DNA from: Drosophila persimilis
Lineage: Eukaryota; Arthropoda; Insecta; Diptera; Drosophilidae
Length of the DNA: 64,000 nt
Reading direction: 5' to 3'
Assembly: GCF_003286085.1 (NCBI RefSeq)
Contig: NW_020825619.1
Span: forward strand, 1 to 64,000
Shown here: positions 43,883-56,281 of the stretch, one piece after another
Position numbering within the stretch: the stretch's first letter is position 1
How the letters are laid out: each line of letters opens with the position of its first letter
Notes under the pieces: model-generated
The model's input: only the letters and a program-made list of their open reading frames with translations
The model's database searches: none
What the model was told of the DNA's origin: nothing
Program-made: the position numbers and the translations under genes

Positions 43883-46800
43883 ATTATATAAATAAAACCC
43901 AAAGGGGTATTTCAAAGCTTATGCGCGAGGCGGCAAAAGAAGTTCAAGGGGGCAATTACACGATTAGACAAAAGCTACAGCATATTGGTCACAAATTTAT
44001 TTCTGGCACTGAGATATCTGCTCAGGAAGCCGTATATTGTTGTCTAGGAATTCCGTTGTCCGGAACTAGCAACAAATGTGTTCAAGTAAATACTTTCCCT
44101 CCAGAGCAACGAGTTCGAATGCTCAAATCCACAAGCATCCTACAAAATATGCATCAGGAGTCCACTGACATATTCGTCAAAGGATTGCTGGAGCGGTCTG
44201 AACAAAGACCAACTGATCTTGAGGGCCTGTGTCTAGCCGATTTTGCAGCAAATTATGAATTTTCTAAAAACGGGAAAAGAACCTGCCAAAATAGAGATGA
44301 TGAAGAGGACGAAGAAAATGAGGCACAAGTAGAAGTTTTTATCCCTCTCCGCGATAATAGTGGTTTTATTAGGGAAAGAACTAAGCCGTCCATTTTAAAA
44401 TATATGAGGTTTAATATAAATACAGATAGGTCAAACTATTTTAGAGCATTAGCTATGCTGTTTTATCCGTGGAGAGATGAAGAGAAAGATTTAGTGAGCG
44501 TAAATTGTGAGGATCTTTATAATAATCATCAGGAGTTGGTAAATTCAAATTTCCAAAAATTCAATGCATTAGGAGATTTGGAAGACGCGCTTAGGAGGGC
44601 CATGGAAGCCGAAGAGAATAGGGAGGAAGGTGAAGAGGTAGTTGATGAGGCAATTGCTGAGGAGTTTAGGGCTTTAGCGATTCCAGAAATAAGTTCCCAG
44701 ATAAATGTTTTGAACTTGAATGACCAGGCAGCGGATCAAGATAGAAGTATTCGATTAATTAAGCTTCCTCCTATTGTTTCCCTTAATATTTTAGCTAATT
44801 TGATTAGATCGCTTAATTTGAAGCAAAAAACCTATCTCACCCATGTTCTGCATAATGTGAGAAATAAGGCAGTTTTTTATGAGTTTGTAGGTGGCGGCGC
44901 AGGCGTCGGCAAGAGTAGAACCATATCTACCATTTTTCAGACCATTTCCCAGGAGTTTAATCGTAGACCAGGATCTAACCCAGAAACGGTTAAAGTTCTG
45001 CTGTGTGCTCCCACAGGAAAAGCTGCATTTGGTATTGGAGGTGCCACACTTCACTCAATGTTTTCTTTACCTCTCAATCAATCCAACCATGCTTTTAAAC
45101 AATTGGGTCCAGATTTGTTAATTACCTTGCGTTCAAGATTTATTGATCTTAAAATTCTTATAATTGACGAAATTTCTATGGTCGGTGAAAAAATGTTTTC
45201 ATATTTGGATATGCGTCTAAAACAAATATTTTCAAGGCCCGAGAGTCCTTTCGGTGGCATTTCTGTTATCGTGTTTGGCGATCTAAGGCAGTTATGTCCA
45301 GTAGGTGATCGTTGGATATTCAAATCCTCATCAGGAGCGCATAATCCATACAGTGCGATAGTTGGCTCTAGTCTCTGGGATGGCTTCAAGTTTTTCGAAC
45401 TTACAGAGATAATGCGACAGCGAGATGACCAACCTTTTGCAACCGCACTAAATAACATGGCATCGGCCGTAATGACGTCAGAAGATATTCAATTGCTTAG
45501 GGACCGAATAGTTCACGGCAGTGAAGCACCAACAGATGCGATCCACTTATTTTATAGCAATAGCGAGACAGATAAGTACAATAAGGAGAAGCTATCATCG
45601 ATTATGACTGCAGAATATACTTCAATAGCTTTAGACTCCATCAAAGCCGAGCATCTTAACCCAGACATCAAAACAAAATATCTGGACTCTGTTAAGAGTT
45701 TCAAAACTTCGAATACACAAGGCTTGTGCACTTCATTGGTTCTCAAAACCACGGCTAAATATATGATGACAGTCAATGTAGATACATCAGATGGTCTTGT
45801 TAACGGAGCCACTGGTGTTTTAATGCAGATAGATCTCAGCTCATCCAATACTCCCGAACTTCTTTGGATACATTTTCTCGAGGAAAGCGTAGGAGTTAAC
45901 GCACGGTCAAAGCGCAGCCATAGTAACGAATCTTCTTGGACCCCAGTTCAGAAAACTACAAAAAGTTTTCAATACCATCAAAATGAACAAGTTACTATTG
46001 ACCGAAAACAGTTTCCGATTGTAGCTGCTGAAGCTATAACTATTCATAAGAGTCAGGGAGCAACATACAGCAAAGTGGTCGTCCACACTTCATCCAATAT
46101 GCAAAAAGAAGCATTGTATGTAGCTTGTAGTAGGGCCACCAGTGCGAACGGACTTTATATCGTTGGACCACTCATTCCTTCGAGACCCAAGCGGGACTGT
46201 CCTGTCGCGAAAGAGATGGAGAACTTGCGTTCCGCTAAGTTACTTCACACCCACTTCGATTGTTTACTCAATCCGTCCGAATTAAATATTTTCTTCCATA
46301 ATACGGAAAGCTTGCACTGCCATTTTATCGATGTCTGTTCTGATCAGCTAATGCTCAAATCTTCTATTTTGTGCTTCGTTGAGGCTTCCACATACTCTAA
46401 TGAAGCTTATAATATTCCTGGCTTCTCCACAGCAGTGCGGTTAGATTGCCAGTCCGTAGCCAGCGGAGCTAGACCGAAAAGAGGCATTCTAATATTCGTT
46501 AGGAATGAACTTTTGAATCATTGTAGTATTATTGAAAGTAATCGATATTATGCGGATTCCGGGAACTTAGCATCTCCAGTGTTCGAGTATGCTTTGTTTA
46601 AGTACAAATCTGTCGGTTTTATTGTTATTTACAGAACCCCCACGTATCCGTTGCGAAAGTTCGAAGCAGAATTTGAGGTCTTATTTAAACGGCATCCATT
46701 TTTAGACAGAAATTCCGTAGTGTTAGGAGATTTTAATTTATGCCTTCGTACCCTTTCAGGTTGCTGTAAGAAAATTTATGAATTCCTTTCAGAAAGGAAT

Positions 46801-46965
46801 TGTAGGTCATTGTTAGATTTGAACTCGTCCACAACCAATTGCGATACGCATATTGACTGGGCGTTTTCAAACATTTCCGATAGCAGGGCCACCGCGCGCA
46901 CCTTTGAGACTATCTATAGTTATCATAGTGGAATTTTAGTTAATGTTAGAGAGGCAGAAGACTAA
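43741..46965 (+). CDS. Helicase-EEP half, open 1074-codon frame
   Basis: Same domain plan as 18348-21572, on the plus strand: accidental N-terminal 45 residues from the inverted neighbour's 5' end, second catalytic tyrosine at 49, PIF1-like helicase with Walker A Lys391 and Walker B at 476, EEP with GDFN near 996-999. It shares LLITL with 18348-21572 and CQSVAS with 34437-41168 and 56140-59364. One private change is Lys for Gln (LFKRHPF). Together with the Rep half at 30363-33961 it would make one complete protein if the 10-kb insertion were absent. Confidence 0.9.
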   Translation: MAQSTLLLMLIKNIYTLWGRKRFLLDVTHIHFHHKSNIPLYSSSTGYNYINKTQRGISKLMREAAKEVQGGNYTIRQKLQHIGHKFISGTEISAQEAVYCCLGIPLSGTSNKCVQVNTFPPEQRVRMLKSTSILQNMHQESTDIFVKGLLERSEQRPTDLEGLCLADFAANYEFSKNGKRTCQNRDDEEDEENEAQVEVFIPLRDNSGFIRERTKPSILKYMRFNINTDRSNYFRALAMLFYPWRDEEKDLVSVNCEDLYNNHQELVNSNFQKFNALGDLEDALRRAMEAEENREEGEEVVDEAIAEEFRALAIPEISSQINVLNLNDQAADQDRSIRLIKLPPIVSLNILANLIRSLNLKQKTYLTHVLHNVRNKAVFYEFVGGGAGVGKSRTISTIFQTISQEFNRRPGSNPETVKVLLCAPTGKAAFGIGGATLHSMFSLPLNQSNHAFKQLGPDLLITLRSRFIDLKILIIDEISMVGEKMFSYLDMRLKQIFSRPESPFGGISVIVFGDLRQLCPVGDRWIFKSSSGAHNPYSAIVGSSLWDGFKFFELTEIMRQRDDQPFATALNNMASAVMTSEDIQLLRDRIVHGSEAPTDAIHLFYSNSETDKYNKEKLSSIMTAEYTSIALDSIKAEHLNPDIKTKYLDSVKSFKTSNTQGLCTSLVLKTTAKYMMTVNVDTSDGLVNGATGVLMQIDLSSSNTPELLWIHFLEESVGVNARSKRSHSNESSWTPVQKTTKSFQYHQNEQVTIDRKQFPIVAAEAITIHKSQGATYSKVVVHTSSNMQKEALYVACSRATSANGLYIVGPLIPSRPKRDCPVAKEMENLRSAKLLHTHFDCLLNPSELNIFFHNTESLHCHFIDVCSDQLMLKSSILCFVEASTYSNEAYNIPGFSTAVRLDCQSVASGARPKRGILIFVRNELLNHCSIIESNRYYADSGNLASPVFEYALFKYKSVGFIVIYRTPTYPLRKFEAEFEVLFKRHPFLDRNSVVLGDFNLCLRTLSGCCKKIYEFLSERNCRSLLDLNSSTTNCDTHIDWAFSNISDSRATARTFETIYSYHSGILVNVREAED

Positions 46966-47518
46966 ACTTTTTTGGTAATCAGGCATTAGTGTAAATATTT
47001 AATATTTTGTATTATTTAGCCGTATTCTGAATTATATTAATTCTTTAGTCTTTACCTTTGTTAAACCTTTTTTATTTTTATCCGTTTTATTATTTTGTTA
47101 ATTAAGTTAAGGTTGAAATAGTTTTATTATTAATCATTTCTATGTATGTATATAGGTATTCTTGTTAGTTTAGATATTTTTTATTTTTTATAAAGGATTG
47201 GAATCCTTTTTTTAAATTTTTGGGGAATATGGAGCTTAAAAATGCTTTTAAAAGCAGCTCAAGTCGACTCGTAGGTCCCCAAGATTATATTTTGGCTAGA
47301 GTGACCCCATTGCATCGTGATGGCCTCCCCGTGGTGTTCCCTGGGTACCAATTTAATGTATTAAATTGGGAGCTAATTCGAGCGGCGTTTACGTATAAAA
47401 TATATTTTATAACTTACATTCATGTATGTAGATCATAAGCTCACGTATATACTGACTGAGTACCGGGTATAAAGTAGAGCCGCGGCCTTTGCCGCGGCTC
47501 ACAACGTTCCCCCTCGTT
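46966..47518 (+). terminator. Element 3' non-coding region and terminus
   Basis: Mirror of 8007-8559. Hairpin at 47477-47500; subterminal repeat gagtaccgggtata ending near 47471. The 72-codon frame 47220-47438 lies here, unrecognised. Confidence 0.7.
47477..47500 (+). repeat. 3'-terminal hairpin of Helentron
   Basis: Perfect 10-bp GC stem with a 4-nt loop, 18 bp from the element end. Confidence 0.9.
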
Positions 47519-49924
47519 TATTATATAGCTACAGCATGCATAAGGGTCCAAAATGTATTGGATATCCATATTGGCCCTTTGCATTGAAATGATGTGTTTA
47601 TTATAAGCATTAATGCAAATTTCAGCAAATGACCTTTTTAGAAAAATGTGTGGTTTCTTTAAACCAGAAGAAATTGCATATTTGTAGTCCTCGTAATTGA
47701 GGCTCACTTGTTCGTGCGAAAGAAAGTTCTCAAATATGCTCAAGTGATCAATCATATCAGAGGATTGATCAGAATTCAGTAGGTCTTGAATTTTCTTAAA
47801 ATTTCCTTGGTGAAAATCAAGGTTCGGAGTTTCCTCTGGCAGTGGACTCCATATCTCCGTTTGGGGCATTGGAGGGTATGGAATACCGAATCTACAAACT
47901 TTTTTTCCACTTTTATTGGCTAATTCAGAGTCTGTGACATCTACTGTAATATGTTTGTTAATGAAGGCTATAACTGTTGAAATTGACTCTGTACTGGTTA
48001 AGTCCACTGCTGGGGCATCTTTCAGCCAAAACATGCCGTGAATATGGGGGGAACCTCTTTGTTGGAATTCAACACGCCAATAATATTTGATGACGAAGTT
48101 TTCCCCGAAAATGCCCTCCCGATTCCTCATAACTTTTAAAATCTCGCGATACCTATAATCGAAATACCTAGCACAAGTAACTGGATCTGCCCTGATAAGA
48201 CGCTCCTTTTCGGTGTAGGGTAGATTCATTGCTTCTTCTTCGCTAATGATCTCCCTATCTACGTTTTTTTTGAGCAAAACAAGCAACTCTGGCCACCGCG
48301 TTTCAGCAGCAGACAGAGTAATGAAAAAAGTCGGCAGGCCGAACTGACGAATCATGGCCATAACCTTCTTCTTTTCATCCTCCCAGTGAGCCGGAGACGA
48401 TCGAATATCGCGAAGAACCCTATATCCCTCATCGTGGTTAATAAGCCCCCCTATGAAATTCTCATTAAGAGCGTTAGCTGCCGTTACTGCACTGGAAGTG
48501 CTCCGCTTACGTAAGCAGATTGAAATATTATTTCGAATCTTAATGAGTTCTAACTTCTTATAATTGAAGAATAGTTTGTCAGTTCTACAACCTCTCCTAT
48601 CTACATTTCGAAGCTCTGATCTAACAATGGTTGTAAAACTTTGCGAAGATTGTCTTTTGACGCCTGCATAAATAGTGGGAAAGGATAACTCTTCCGAGTC
48701 AATGTCTAGAATCATGTCGAGAGGTCGTTGGCCTTGACCTGGTGCGATTTTGATAATCCTATCATCAAATGGTATGTTGTTTTCAAGCAGAGTTTCCTGA
48801 CCTCCAGGGTTGAGCTCTTCGGCTTCTACTTCCTCGTCGGGATGGGCCGGCTCCGTATCTACATTCCTATCTCTATTCTGCATACTTTCTAAAAAGGCTG
48901 CGTCTGCTTGAGATGCTACGAATGGAACAATATCGGATGTGAAACCAGAGATCCATTGCTCGTTAACTACAACATTATGCTTTTTATACAAATCTGTGGT
49001 AACTAAATAACGAAGTGCTTCAAAAATTTTGGAAGGTCTAATGGTTTCAGCCATGAAAGCATGAAGATACTCTTTTCTGCGTTTGAGGTGGAGCTGAATT
49101 ACCTGGGCTTCATGGAAAGCTCGTGGAAGCTCCTTCACGATATCGCTTACCGAAATAGGGACGTTTACCACTGCCCCTTTAATGGAATTTTGACCTCGCC
49201 CCCCAGGCAATATAGGCTTAATTATCATAAATGGAAGTCGAGGAGAAATCAGTCGTTCCTCTAATGGAGTAAGCCCCTTCAAGCAGTCGGGCAGCGTGGG
49301 GAAATCTAATTCATTGAAGAAAAGCTTAGGCTTTATACGCTTCTTAATGTTGCTATGACATGTTCTGCAGAATTTTAATGTTGGGCAATCAGAAGGGAAT
49401 TCTAAAAGGCTTTCAAGAGCGAAAATTTCAGCACTAAACTCGCAATCACTTTCTAAAAGGACGCGAGGAATCTTACAAATTTGTTTGGGGAACCACAGGC
49501 CTTTGCAAGAAAGGCAAACCTGATCAGGACCCAGCTTTACATTCCTGTTATAAACTACTTTCAGAGCTTCTAGGCCACTAAGCCTGATTCTGGGTTCTAT
49601 CTGAGCCCTATCTTCCTGGGAGATATTTGCTCGTTCCTGCTGCATTCGGGAGGCGTTTCTTAAATTTTGCTCAACTCTATTGCTGCTATCGCTCCTATAT
49701 TGGCTAACTCTTTGACTAGCGGTTCTGGCAGCGTCAATTTCTAACTGTCGTGCTGCAGCACGAGCAGCTTGGCGTGCCAGAGTGTCTCGCGCTCGCGAGA
49801 TACGCCTACGATCTACTAAGCTCCTTTCTTGGACCCTGCGAAGTCTATCCTGATCTCTTTCTAAAATGCGTCTCCTTTCATTATTTAAACGTATGCGTTG
49901 TCGCCTCTCTGTATTGCTCTCTTG

Positions 49925-50640
49925 TCCTATAGTCCAAGTCCTGTCTACGTCTGGACCGACGCACAGTATTGGCCACTTGCTCCTCATGTCTAATCTGGGC
50001 GTCTGTTCGCCTAACTAAATGTTCTCCTGTATTCTGTTCTTGCTCTCGTGCCCTATATTCCGAGTCCTGTCTACGTCTGGACCGACGCACAGTATCGGCC
50101 ACTTGCTCCTCGTGTCTAATCTGTGCGTCTGTTCGCCTAACTATATGATCTACAGTGTTCTGTTCTTGCTCTCGGGCCCTATATTCCGAGTCCTGTCTCC
50201 GTCTGGACCGACGCACAGTATCGGCCACTTGCTCCTCGTGTCTAATCTGTGCGTCTGTTCGCCTAACTATATGTTCTACAGTGTTCTGCTCCTGCTCTCT
50301 TGTCCTATAGTCAGGGTCCTGTCTCCGTCTGGACCGACGCACAGTATCGGCCACTTGCTCCTCGTGTCTAATCTGTGCGTCTGTTCGCCTAACTATATGA
50401 TCTACAGTGTTCTGTTCTTGCTCTCGGGCCCTATATTCCGAGTCCTGTCTCCGTCTGGACCGACGCACAGTATCGGCCACTTGCTCCTCATGTCTAATCT
50501 GTGCATCTGTTCTTCTAACTATATGTTCTCCTGTATTTTGTTCTTGCTCTCGTGCCCTATATTCCGAGTCCTGTCTACGTCTGGACCGACGCACAGTATC
50601 GGCCACTTGCTCCTCATGTCTAATGCGAGAGCCTGTTCGT
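49925..50640 (-). repeat. 126-bp coding tandem repeat (6 units)
   Basis: Six units in the same order as at 39950-40705, including the TGSRIR variant, so these two copies are closely related here. Confidence 0.87.
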
Positions 50641-51101
50641 CTCAGTACATGTTCGGCGGTATTTTGTGCCTGCTCTGTAGCCCTATACCTTTGGCTCCTT
50701 CTGCGTTTGAACCGACGCTCAGTGTTGACCACTTGCCCCTGTCGTGTTCTCAATTCTACTCTTTCTTCTATATTCTCTACATGTTGGTTCCGTAAACGTA
50801 CGGACTGACGCACGGACACTTGTCGTCTATTCTGTGCATTCTCTACCTGCTCGCCAGCGACGGCTGCCTGCTCTTCCTGACCTACACCGGAAACCTGCCA
50901 AGCAGTCTCTTGATTTAGTCCTTCCGTCTCTAGCTCTTGGTTTCTAACTGGTTCAACGAACTCAGGGGGTGCAGCTATTACAAGTTCCCTATTTTCAATC
51001 AACTCGATATTTTCTAAATTTCCTAAATTTCTATCTCTATTTGATCTGTTTCTCAATTTGCGTCTCTGAGACTGCTGAGAAGCAGATAGCCTACGAGGCA
51101 T

Positions 51102-53800
51102 GACAAAATGTATGTAAAATATAATTAAACAAGAAAAATAAGAAAAACTATATAGTAAGAATATAATATATACATATAATAGTAATAATAATATAACTAA
51201 TAATGAAATACAATATAATATATATTTATATATGTATATATATTATAAAACTATAATTATATATATATAATATATAATATATATAAAATATATATATAAT
51301 ATATAATATACATATATATAATATATAATTAATGTAAATTAACTTTTAACTTCCCAAAGCGTCAGCAATCGGTGGCAGCGACGTCCCCTGGCGAGCGCAG
51401 CAGCGACGTCCGTCCTCAGCCGCTATGCAGGCAGCGACGTCCGGCCTCAGCCTCCAGTGACGCCAGCAGAGGCACCGAAAAGCGCGCGAAGCAACGACGA
51501 AAGTTAGCAACTGTTATTAGTTTCTAACTAACGATCGGCGCAGAAAAACTAAGGCCCTATACCTTAATAAGCAAGCACTACTTTTATTTAATAAGTTAAA
51601 AGCTAAACTAGTTTGAATGGGTTTAATTCGAAATCAGTAATCGGAAAAAAGTCTCTATCGCTCTGCCTGGCTCGATATCAACTGGTCCCACCAAAACACG
51701 GCCTATTGAGATTTCGCGGTCTTTTTACGAGTGAGTCACTCAAAAAAGAGAGAACGCAGTCAAAGCATGCGGAAAGACTCTTACATGGTGAATGCACGAA
51801 TAAGGTGGCGTATGATAATCGCCGAAAGACAGCAAGTGTGGTGATGACGTCATCTTGTTAATAAAGACACTTGCATCCATATGTAAATGTGTAAGGATGT
51901 GAACAGACAGTTGGGAGAACTCTTTTCTGAGTGGGGCAGAGAAGCTTGCGGAACAAACGGACAATTGAATTCATGTTTTCCAAATAGACATAGAAAGTGA
52001 ATTCACCAATGAGGTGCCGTATGATAATCGCTGAAAGAGAGCAGCTGTGGTGATGACGTCACATTGTTTGACATTTTCAGCTTTTGTATGTATGGATATT
52101 TGCTCTATTGAGAGAACACTTGTCTGTGTGGGACAGAGAACTGAGAGAATAACTCAAATAACGCAAAAAAATGGAGCGGCTTTTTTCTCATTTCTTCCAT
52201 ACGCATATTTGGAGTAAAAACATTTTCGTGTCCCCCTCCCTTACTGTAACGGTTAACAAATTGTTTACCAATTGCCTGGGCCTGGGTGATGCTCTCTCCC
52301 TCTTTTTGATTTGCGGAAAGAGTGAGAGAGCCCCTGGTGTTTAGATTTCGCGGTTTTTTTTACAGACAATTCTCATTCTTTCTATAGGCATTTACATATA
52401 TGAGTTTCACACTTGCATTCGCTGGTCCCCCTTCCACTCCCTAACCATAACGGCTCATTCAAACAGCTGCATATACACATACTATATAATGTTTATTTAT
52501 TTATTTATTTATTTACATATTTATGTTCATTGCTCTTGCTCTTCCTCTTTGGACAAGTGATATTGCTGGGCATGCTGTGTGTCTCTCTCTATTTAGTCTC
52601 TTTGTAGGCAAATGGACAGATTGATTTGTTAATGTGGGAGGGGGTGATTGAACTGAGACATGGACAAGCAGACACCGCGGTGCGCTTGTTTGAAGAGAGA
52701 GGGGCATCGGGTAAAGGGGTATTGGTCAGAACGTTGAGCGTAAAACAAAGAAGAAGACATCGCCTGCCAGCAGTTAGGGCTTGCATTGCCGGGGGTTGTT
52801 TTTATTTTTTTCAGGGCAGAGAGATAGAGAGAGAGGGAGATAGAGAGGGCGAACGCATAGCTGCGTAGCCACTGCCAATTGTTTTGCTCCTTTTGGCTAT
52901 ACAAATGATCCGATCTGATCCAGATTGAGCAATCTCATAGATATGGTCATTCTCTATGATTGTGCTTTTTTAGTTTTCTCGTATCTTCAAAATTGTGGAT
53001 GCCACAGATTTTCGTCCTTTGTGGGGGCGGAAGGGGGTGGGACGAAATTTCGAGATATACGTTTTATAGTGAGATCTAACAGGAGTGTGGATACCAAATT
53101 TGGCTGCTCTAGCCTTAATAGTCTCAGAGATTTGTGGACGCCCCAGATTTTCGTCCTTTGCGGAGGCGGAAGGGGATGTGGCGCAATTTTGACACGAAAC
53201 TATCAAGGTCCGATATCACAGGAGTGTGGATACCAAATTTGGTTGCTCTGGCTCTTATAGGTTCTGAGATCCTTGAACTCATATTTTGCAATTGGCAAAA
53301 CCGACCATGAAACCTGTGTGTTAGAGAGAGACAGAGCGAGAAAGAGTGAAATTGTTTTCTTGATTCTGGCTGTAATAATTATACGATCTGGTTCAGATTT
53401 TGCACTCTAGAAGATATAGTCATCTTCTACGATTCTGCGTTTTTAGTTTTATCGTATCTTTAAAATTGTGGATGCCACAGATTTTCGCTCTTTGTGGGGG
53501 CGGAAGTGGGCGGGGCAAAGTTTTGAAATATTTTTGGAGCAGTGACATATCACAGAAGTCTGGATCCAAAACATCGTTGCTCTAGCTCTTATAGTCTTTG
53601 AGCATTAGGCGCTGAAGGGGACGGACAGACGGACAGACGGACGGACGGACAGACAGACATGGCTCAATCGACTCTGCTATTGATGCTGATCAAGAATATA
53701 TATACTTTATGGGGTCGGAAACGATTCCTTCTGGACGTTACACACATCCATTTTCACCACAAATCTAATATACCCCTATACTCTTCGAGTACCGGGTATA
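51102..53800 (-). promoter_or_regulatory. Element 5' non-coding region
   Basis: Mirror of 2169-4862. 40-bp GTCY tract (53619-53658). No gene recognised. Confidence 0.7.
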
Positions 53801-53801
53801 A
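53793..53801. other. Microhomology deletion junction
   Basis: The normal sequence gggtataatta-tataaat is fused to the internal 5'-region sequence tataatta-atgtaaatt. The two share TATAATTA. The expected B half (about 3.6 kb) and the whole Rep ORF plus AT spacer of the next A' are missing. The join has the form of microhomology-mediated deletion. Confidence 0.8.
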
Positions 53802-56281
53802 TTAATGTAAATTAACTTTTAACTTCCCAAAGCGTCAGCAATCGGTGGCAGCGACGTCCCCTGGCGAGCGCAGCAGCGACGTCCGTCCTCAGCCGCTATG
53901 CAGGCAGCGACGTCCGGCCTCAGCCTCCAGTGACGCCAGCAGAGGCACCGAAAAGCGCGCGAAGCAACGACGAAAGTTAGCAACTGTTATTAGTTTCTAA
54001 CTAACGATCGGCGCAGAAAAACTAAGGCCCTATACCTTAATAAGCAAGCACTACTTTTATTTAATAAGTTAAAAGCTAAACTAGTTTGAATGGGTTTAAT
54101 TCGAAATCAGTAATCGGAAAAAAGTCTCTATCGCTCTGCCTGGCTCGATATCAACTGGTCCCACCAAAACACGGCCTATTGAGATTTCGCGGTCTTTTTA
54201 CGAGTGAGTCACTCAAAAAAGAGAGAACGCAGTCAAAGCATGCGGAAAGACTCTTACATGGTGAATGCACGAATAAGGTGGCGTATGATAATCGCCGAAA
54301 GACAGCAAGTGTGGTGATGACGTCATCTTGTTAATAAAGACACTTGCATCCATATGTAAATGTGTAAGGATGTGAACAGACAGTTGGGAGAACTCTTTTC
54401 TGAGTGGGGCAGAGAAGCTTGCGGAACAAACGGACAATTGAATTCATGTTTTCCAAATAGACATAGAAAGTGAATTCACCAATGAGGTGCCGTATGATAA
54501 TCGCTGAAAGAGAGCAGCTGTGGTGATGACGTCACATTGTTTGACATTTTCAGCTTTTGTATGTATGGATATTTGCTCTATTGAGAGAACACTTGTCTGT
54601 GTGGGACAGAGAACTGAGAGAATAACTCAAATAACGCAAAAAAATGGAGCGGCTTTTTTCTCATTTCTTCCATACGCATATTTGGAGTAAAAACATTTTC
54701 GTGTCCCCCTCCCTTACTGTAACGGTTAACAAATTGTTTACCAATTGCCTGGGCCTGGGTGATGCTCTCTCCCTCTTTTTGATTTGCGGAAAGAGTGAGA
54801 GAGCCCCTGGTGTTTAGATTTCGCGGTTTTTTTTACAGACAATTCTCATTCTTTCTATAGGCATTTACATATATGAGTTTCACACTTGCATTCGCTGGTC
54901 CCCCTTCCACTCCCTAACCATAACGGCTCATTCAAACAGCTGCATATACACATACTATATAATGTTTATTTATTTATTTATTTATTTACATATTTATGTT
55001 CATTGCTCTTGCTCTTCCTCTTTGGACAAGTGATATTGCTGGGCATGCTGTGTGTCTCTCTCTATTTAGTCTCTTTGTAGGCAAATGGACAGATTGATTT
55101 GTTAATGTGGGAGGGGGTGATTGAACTGAGACATGGACAAGCAGACACCGCGGTGCGCTTGTTTGAAGAGAGAGGGGCATCGGGTAAAGGGGTATTGGTC
55201 AGAACGTTGAGCGTAAAACAAAGAAGAAGACATCGCCTGCCAGCAGTTAGGGCTTGCATTGCCGGGGGTTGTTTTTATTTTTTTCAGGGCAGAGAGATAG
55301 AGAGAGAGGGAGATAGAGAGGGCGAACGCATAGCTGCGTAGCCACTGCCAATTGTTTTGCTCCTTTTGGCTATACAAATGATCCGATCTGATCCAGATTC
55401 AGCAATCTCATAGATATGGTCATTCTCTATGATTGTGCTTTTTTAGTTTTCTCGTATCTTCAAAATTGTGGATGCCACAGATTTTCGTCCTTTGTGGGGG
55501 CGGAAGGGGGTGGGACGAAATTTCGAGATATACGTTTTATAGTGAGATCTAACAGGAGTGTGGATACCAAATTTGGCTGCTCTAGCCTTAATAGTCTCAG
55601 AGATTTGTGGACGCCCCAGATTTTCGTCCTTTGCGGAGGCGGAAGGGGGTGTGGCGCAATTTTGACACGAAACTATCAAGGTCCGATATCACAGGAGTGT
55701 GGATACCAAATTTGGTTGCTCTGGCTCTTATAGGTTCTGAGATCCTTGAACTCATATTTTGCAATTGGCAAAACCGACCATGAAACCTGTGTGTTAGAGA
55801 GAGATAGAGCGAGAAAGAGTGAAATTGTTTTCTTGATTCTGGCTGTAATAATTATACGATCTGGTTCAGATTTTGCACTCTAGAAGATATAGTCATCTTC
55901 TACGATTCTGCGTTTTTAGTTTTCTCGTATCTTTAAAATTGTGGATGCCACAGATTTTCGCTCTTTGTGGGGGCGGAAGTGGGCGGGGCAAAGTTTTGAA
56001 ATATTTTTGGAGCAGTGACATATCACAGAAGTCTGGATCCAAAACATCGTTGCTCTAGCTCTTATAGTCTTTGAGCATTAGGCGCTGAAGGGGACGGACA
56101 GACGGACAGACGGACAGACGGACGGACGGACAGACAGACATGGCTCAATCGACTCTGCTATTGATGCTGATCAAGAATATATATACTTTATGGGGTCGGA
56201 AACGATTCCTTCTGGACGTTACACACATCCATTTTCACCACAAATCTAATATACCCCTATACTCTTCGAGTACCGGGTATA
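53801..56281 (-). mobile_element. Truncated Helentron 5' half lacking the Rep ORF
   Basis: Contains only the 5' non-coding region, from the GACGTCGCTGC repeats through the CRE-like modules and INE-1-like blocks to the 5' terminus at 56281. GTCY tract 48 bp (56092-56139). No coding sequence of the transposase remains, and the AT spacer is deleted. It is effectively a promoter region without its gene. Its partner in the nested model is the B half at 17795-21430. Confidence 0.85.

Larger units (their letters stand above)
43883..47518 (+). mobile_element. Helentron 3' half (B half), partner of 27667-33883
   Basis: Begins with 'attatataaataaaaccc', the exact continuation of the Rep reading frame lost at 33883, and ends at the 3' tail before 47519. 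Its 3' end is itself inserted in the palindrome of the next element outward. Confidence 0.9.
47441..51101 (-). pseudogene. Rep half with an 8-bp frameshift and an internal deletion
   Basis: Six-repeat Rep half, interrupted near 49915 by an 8-bp deletion just after the last repeat unit. Pieces are 49881-51101 and 47441-49987. A separate in-frame 57-bp deletion near 47920 removes 19 residues (equivalent to 1065-1083 of the full protein), including the QKHRHKDMSC segment between the HUH motif and the catalytic tyrosines. That segment resembles a conserved His/Cys-containing stretch of Helitron Rep domains, so nuclease function is probably lost. The same deletion is present at 59840-61453. There is also an Ile-for-Met change (RRRILERD) and a Trp for Leu (TEIWSPL). 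Confidence 0.9.
47519..53800 (-). mobile_element. Helentron 5' half (A half), inverted; nest level 7
   Basis: Complete 5' half from the self-insertion site (47519) to the 5' terminus (53800). In the nested model its B half was lost at the filler junction 27654-27666. Outside its 5' terminus there is no B half but a truncated A', joined through microhomology. Confidence 0.85.
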
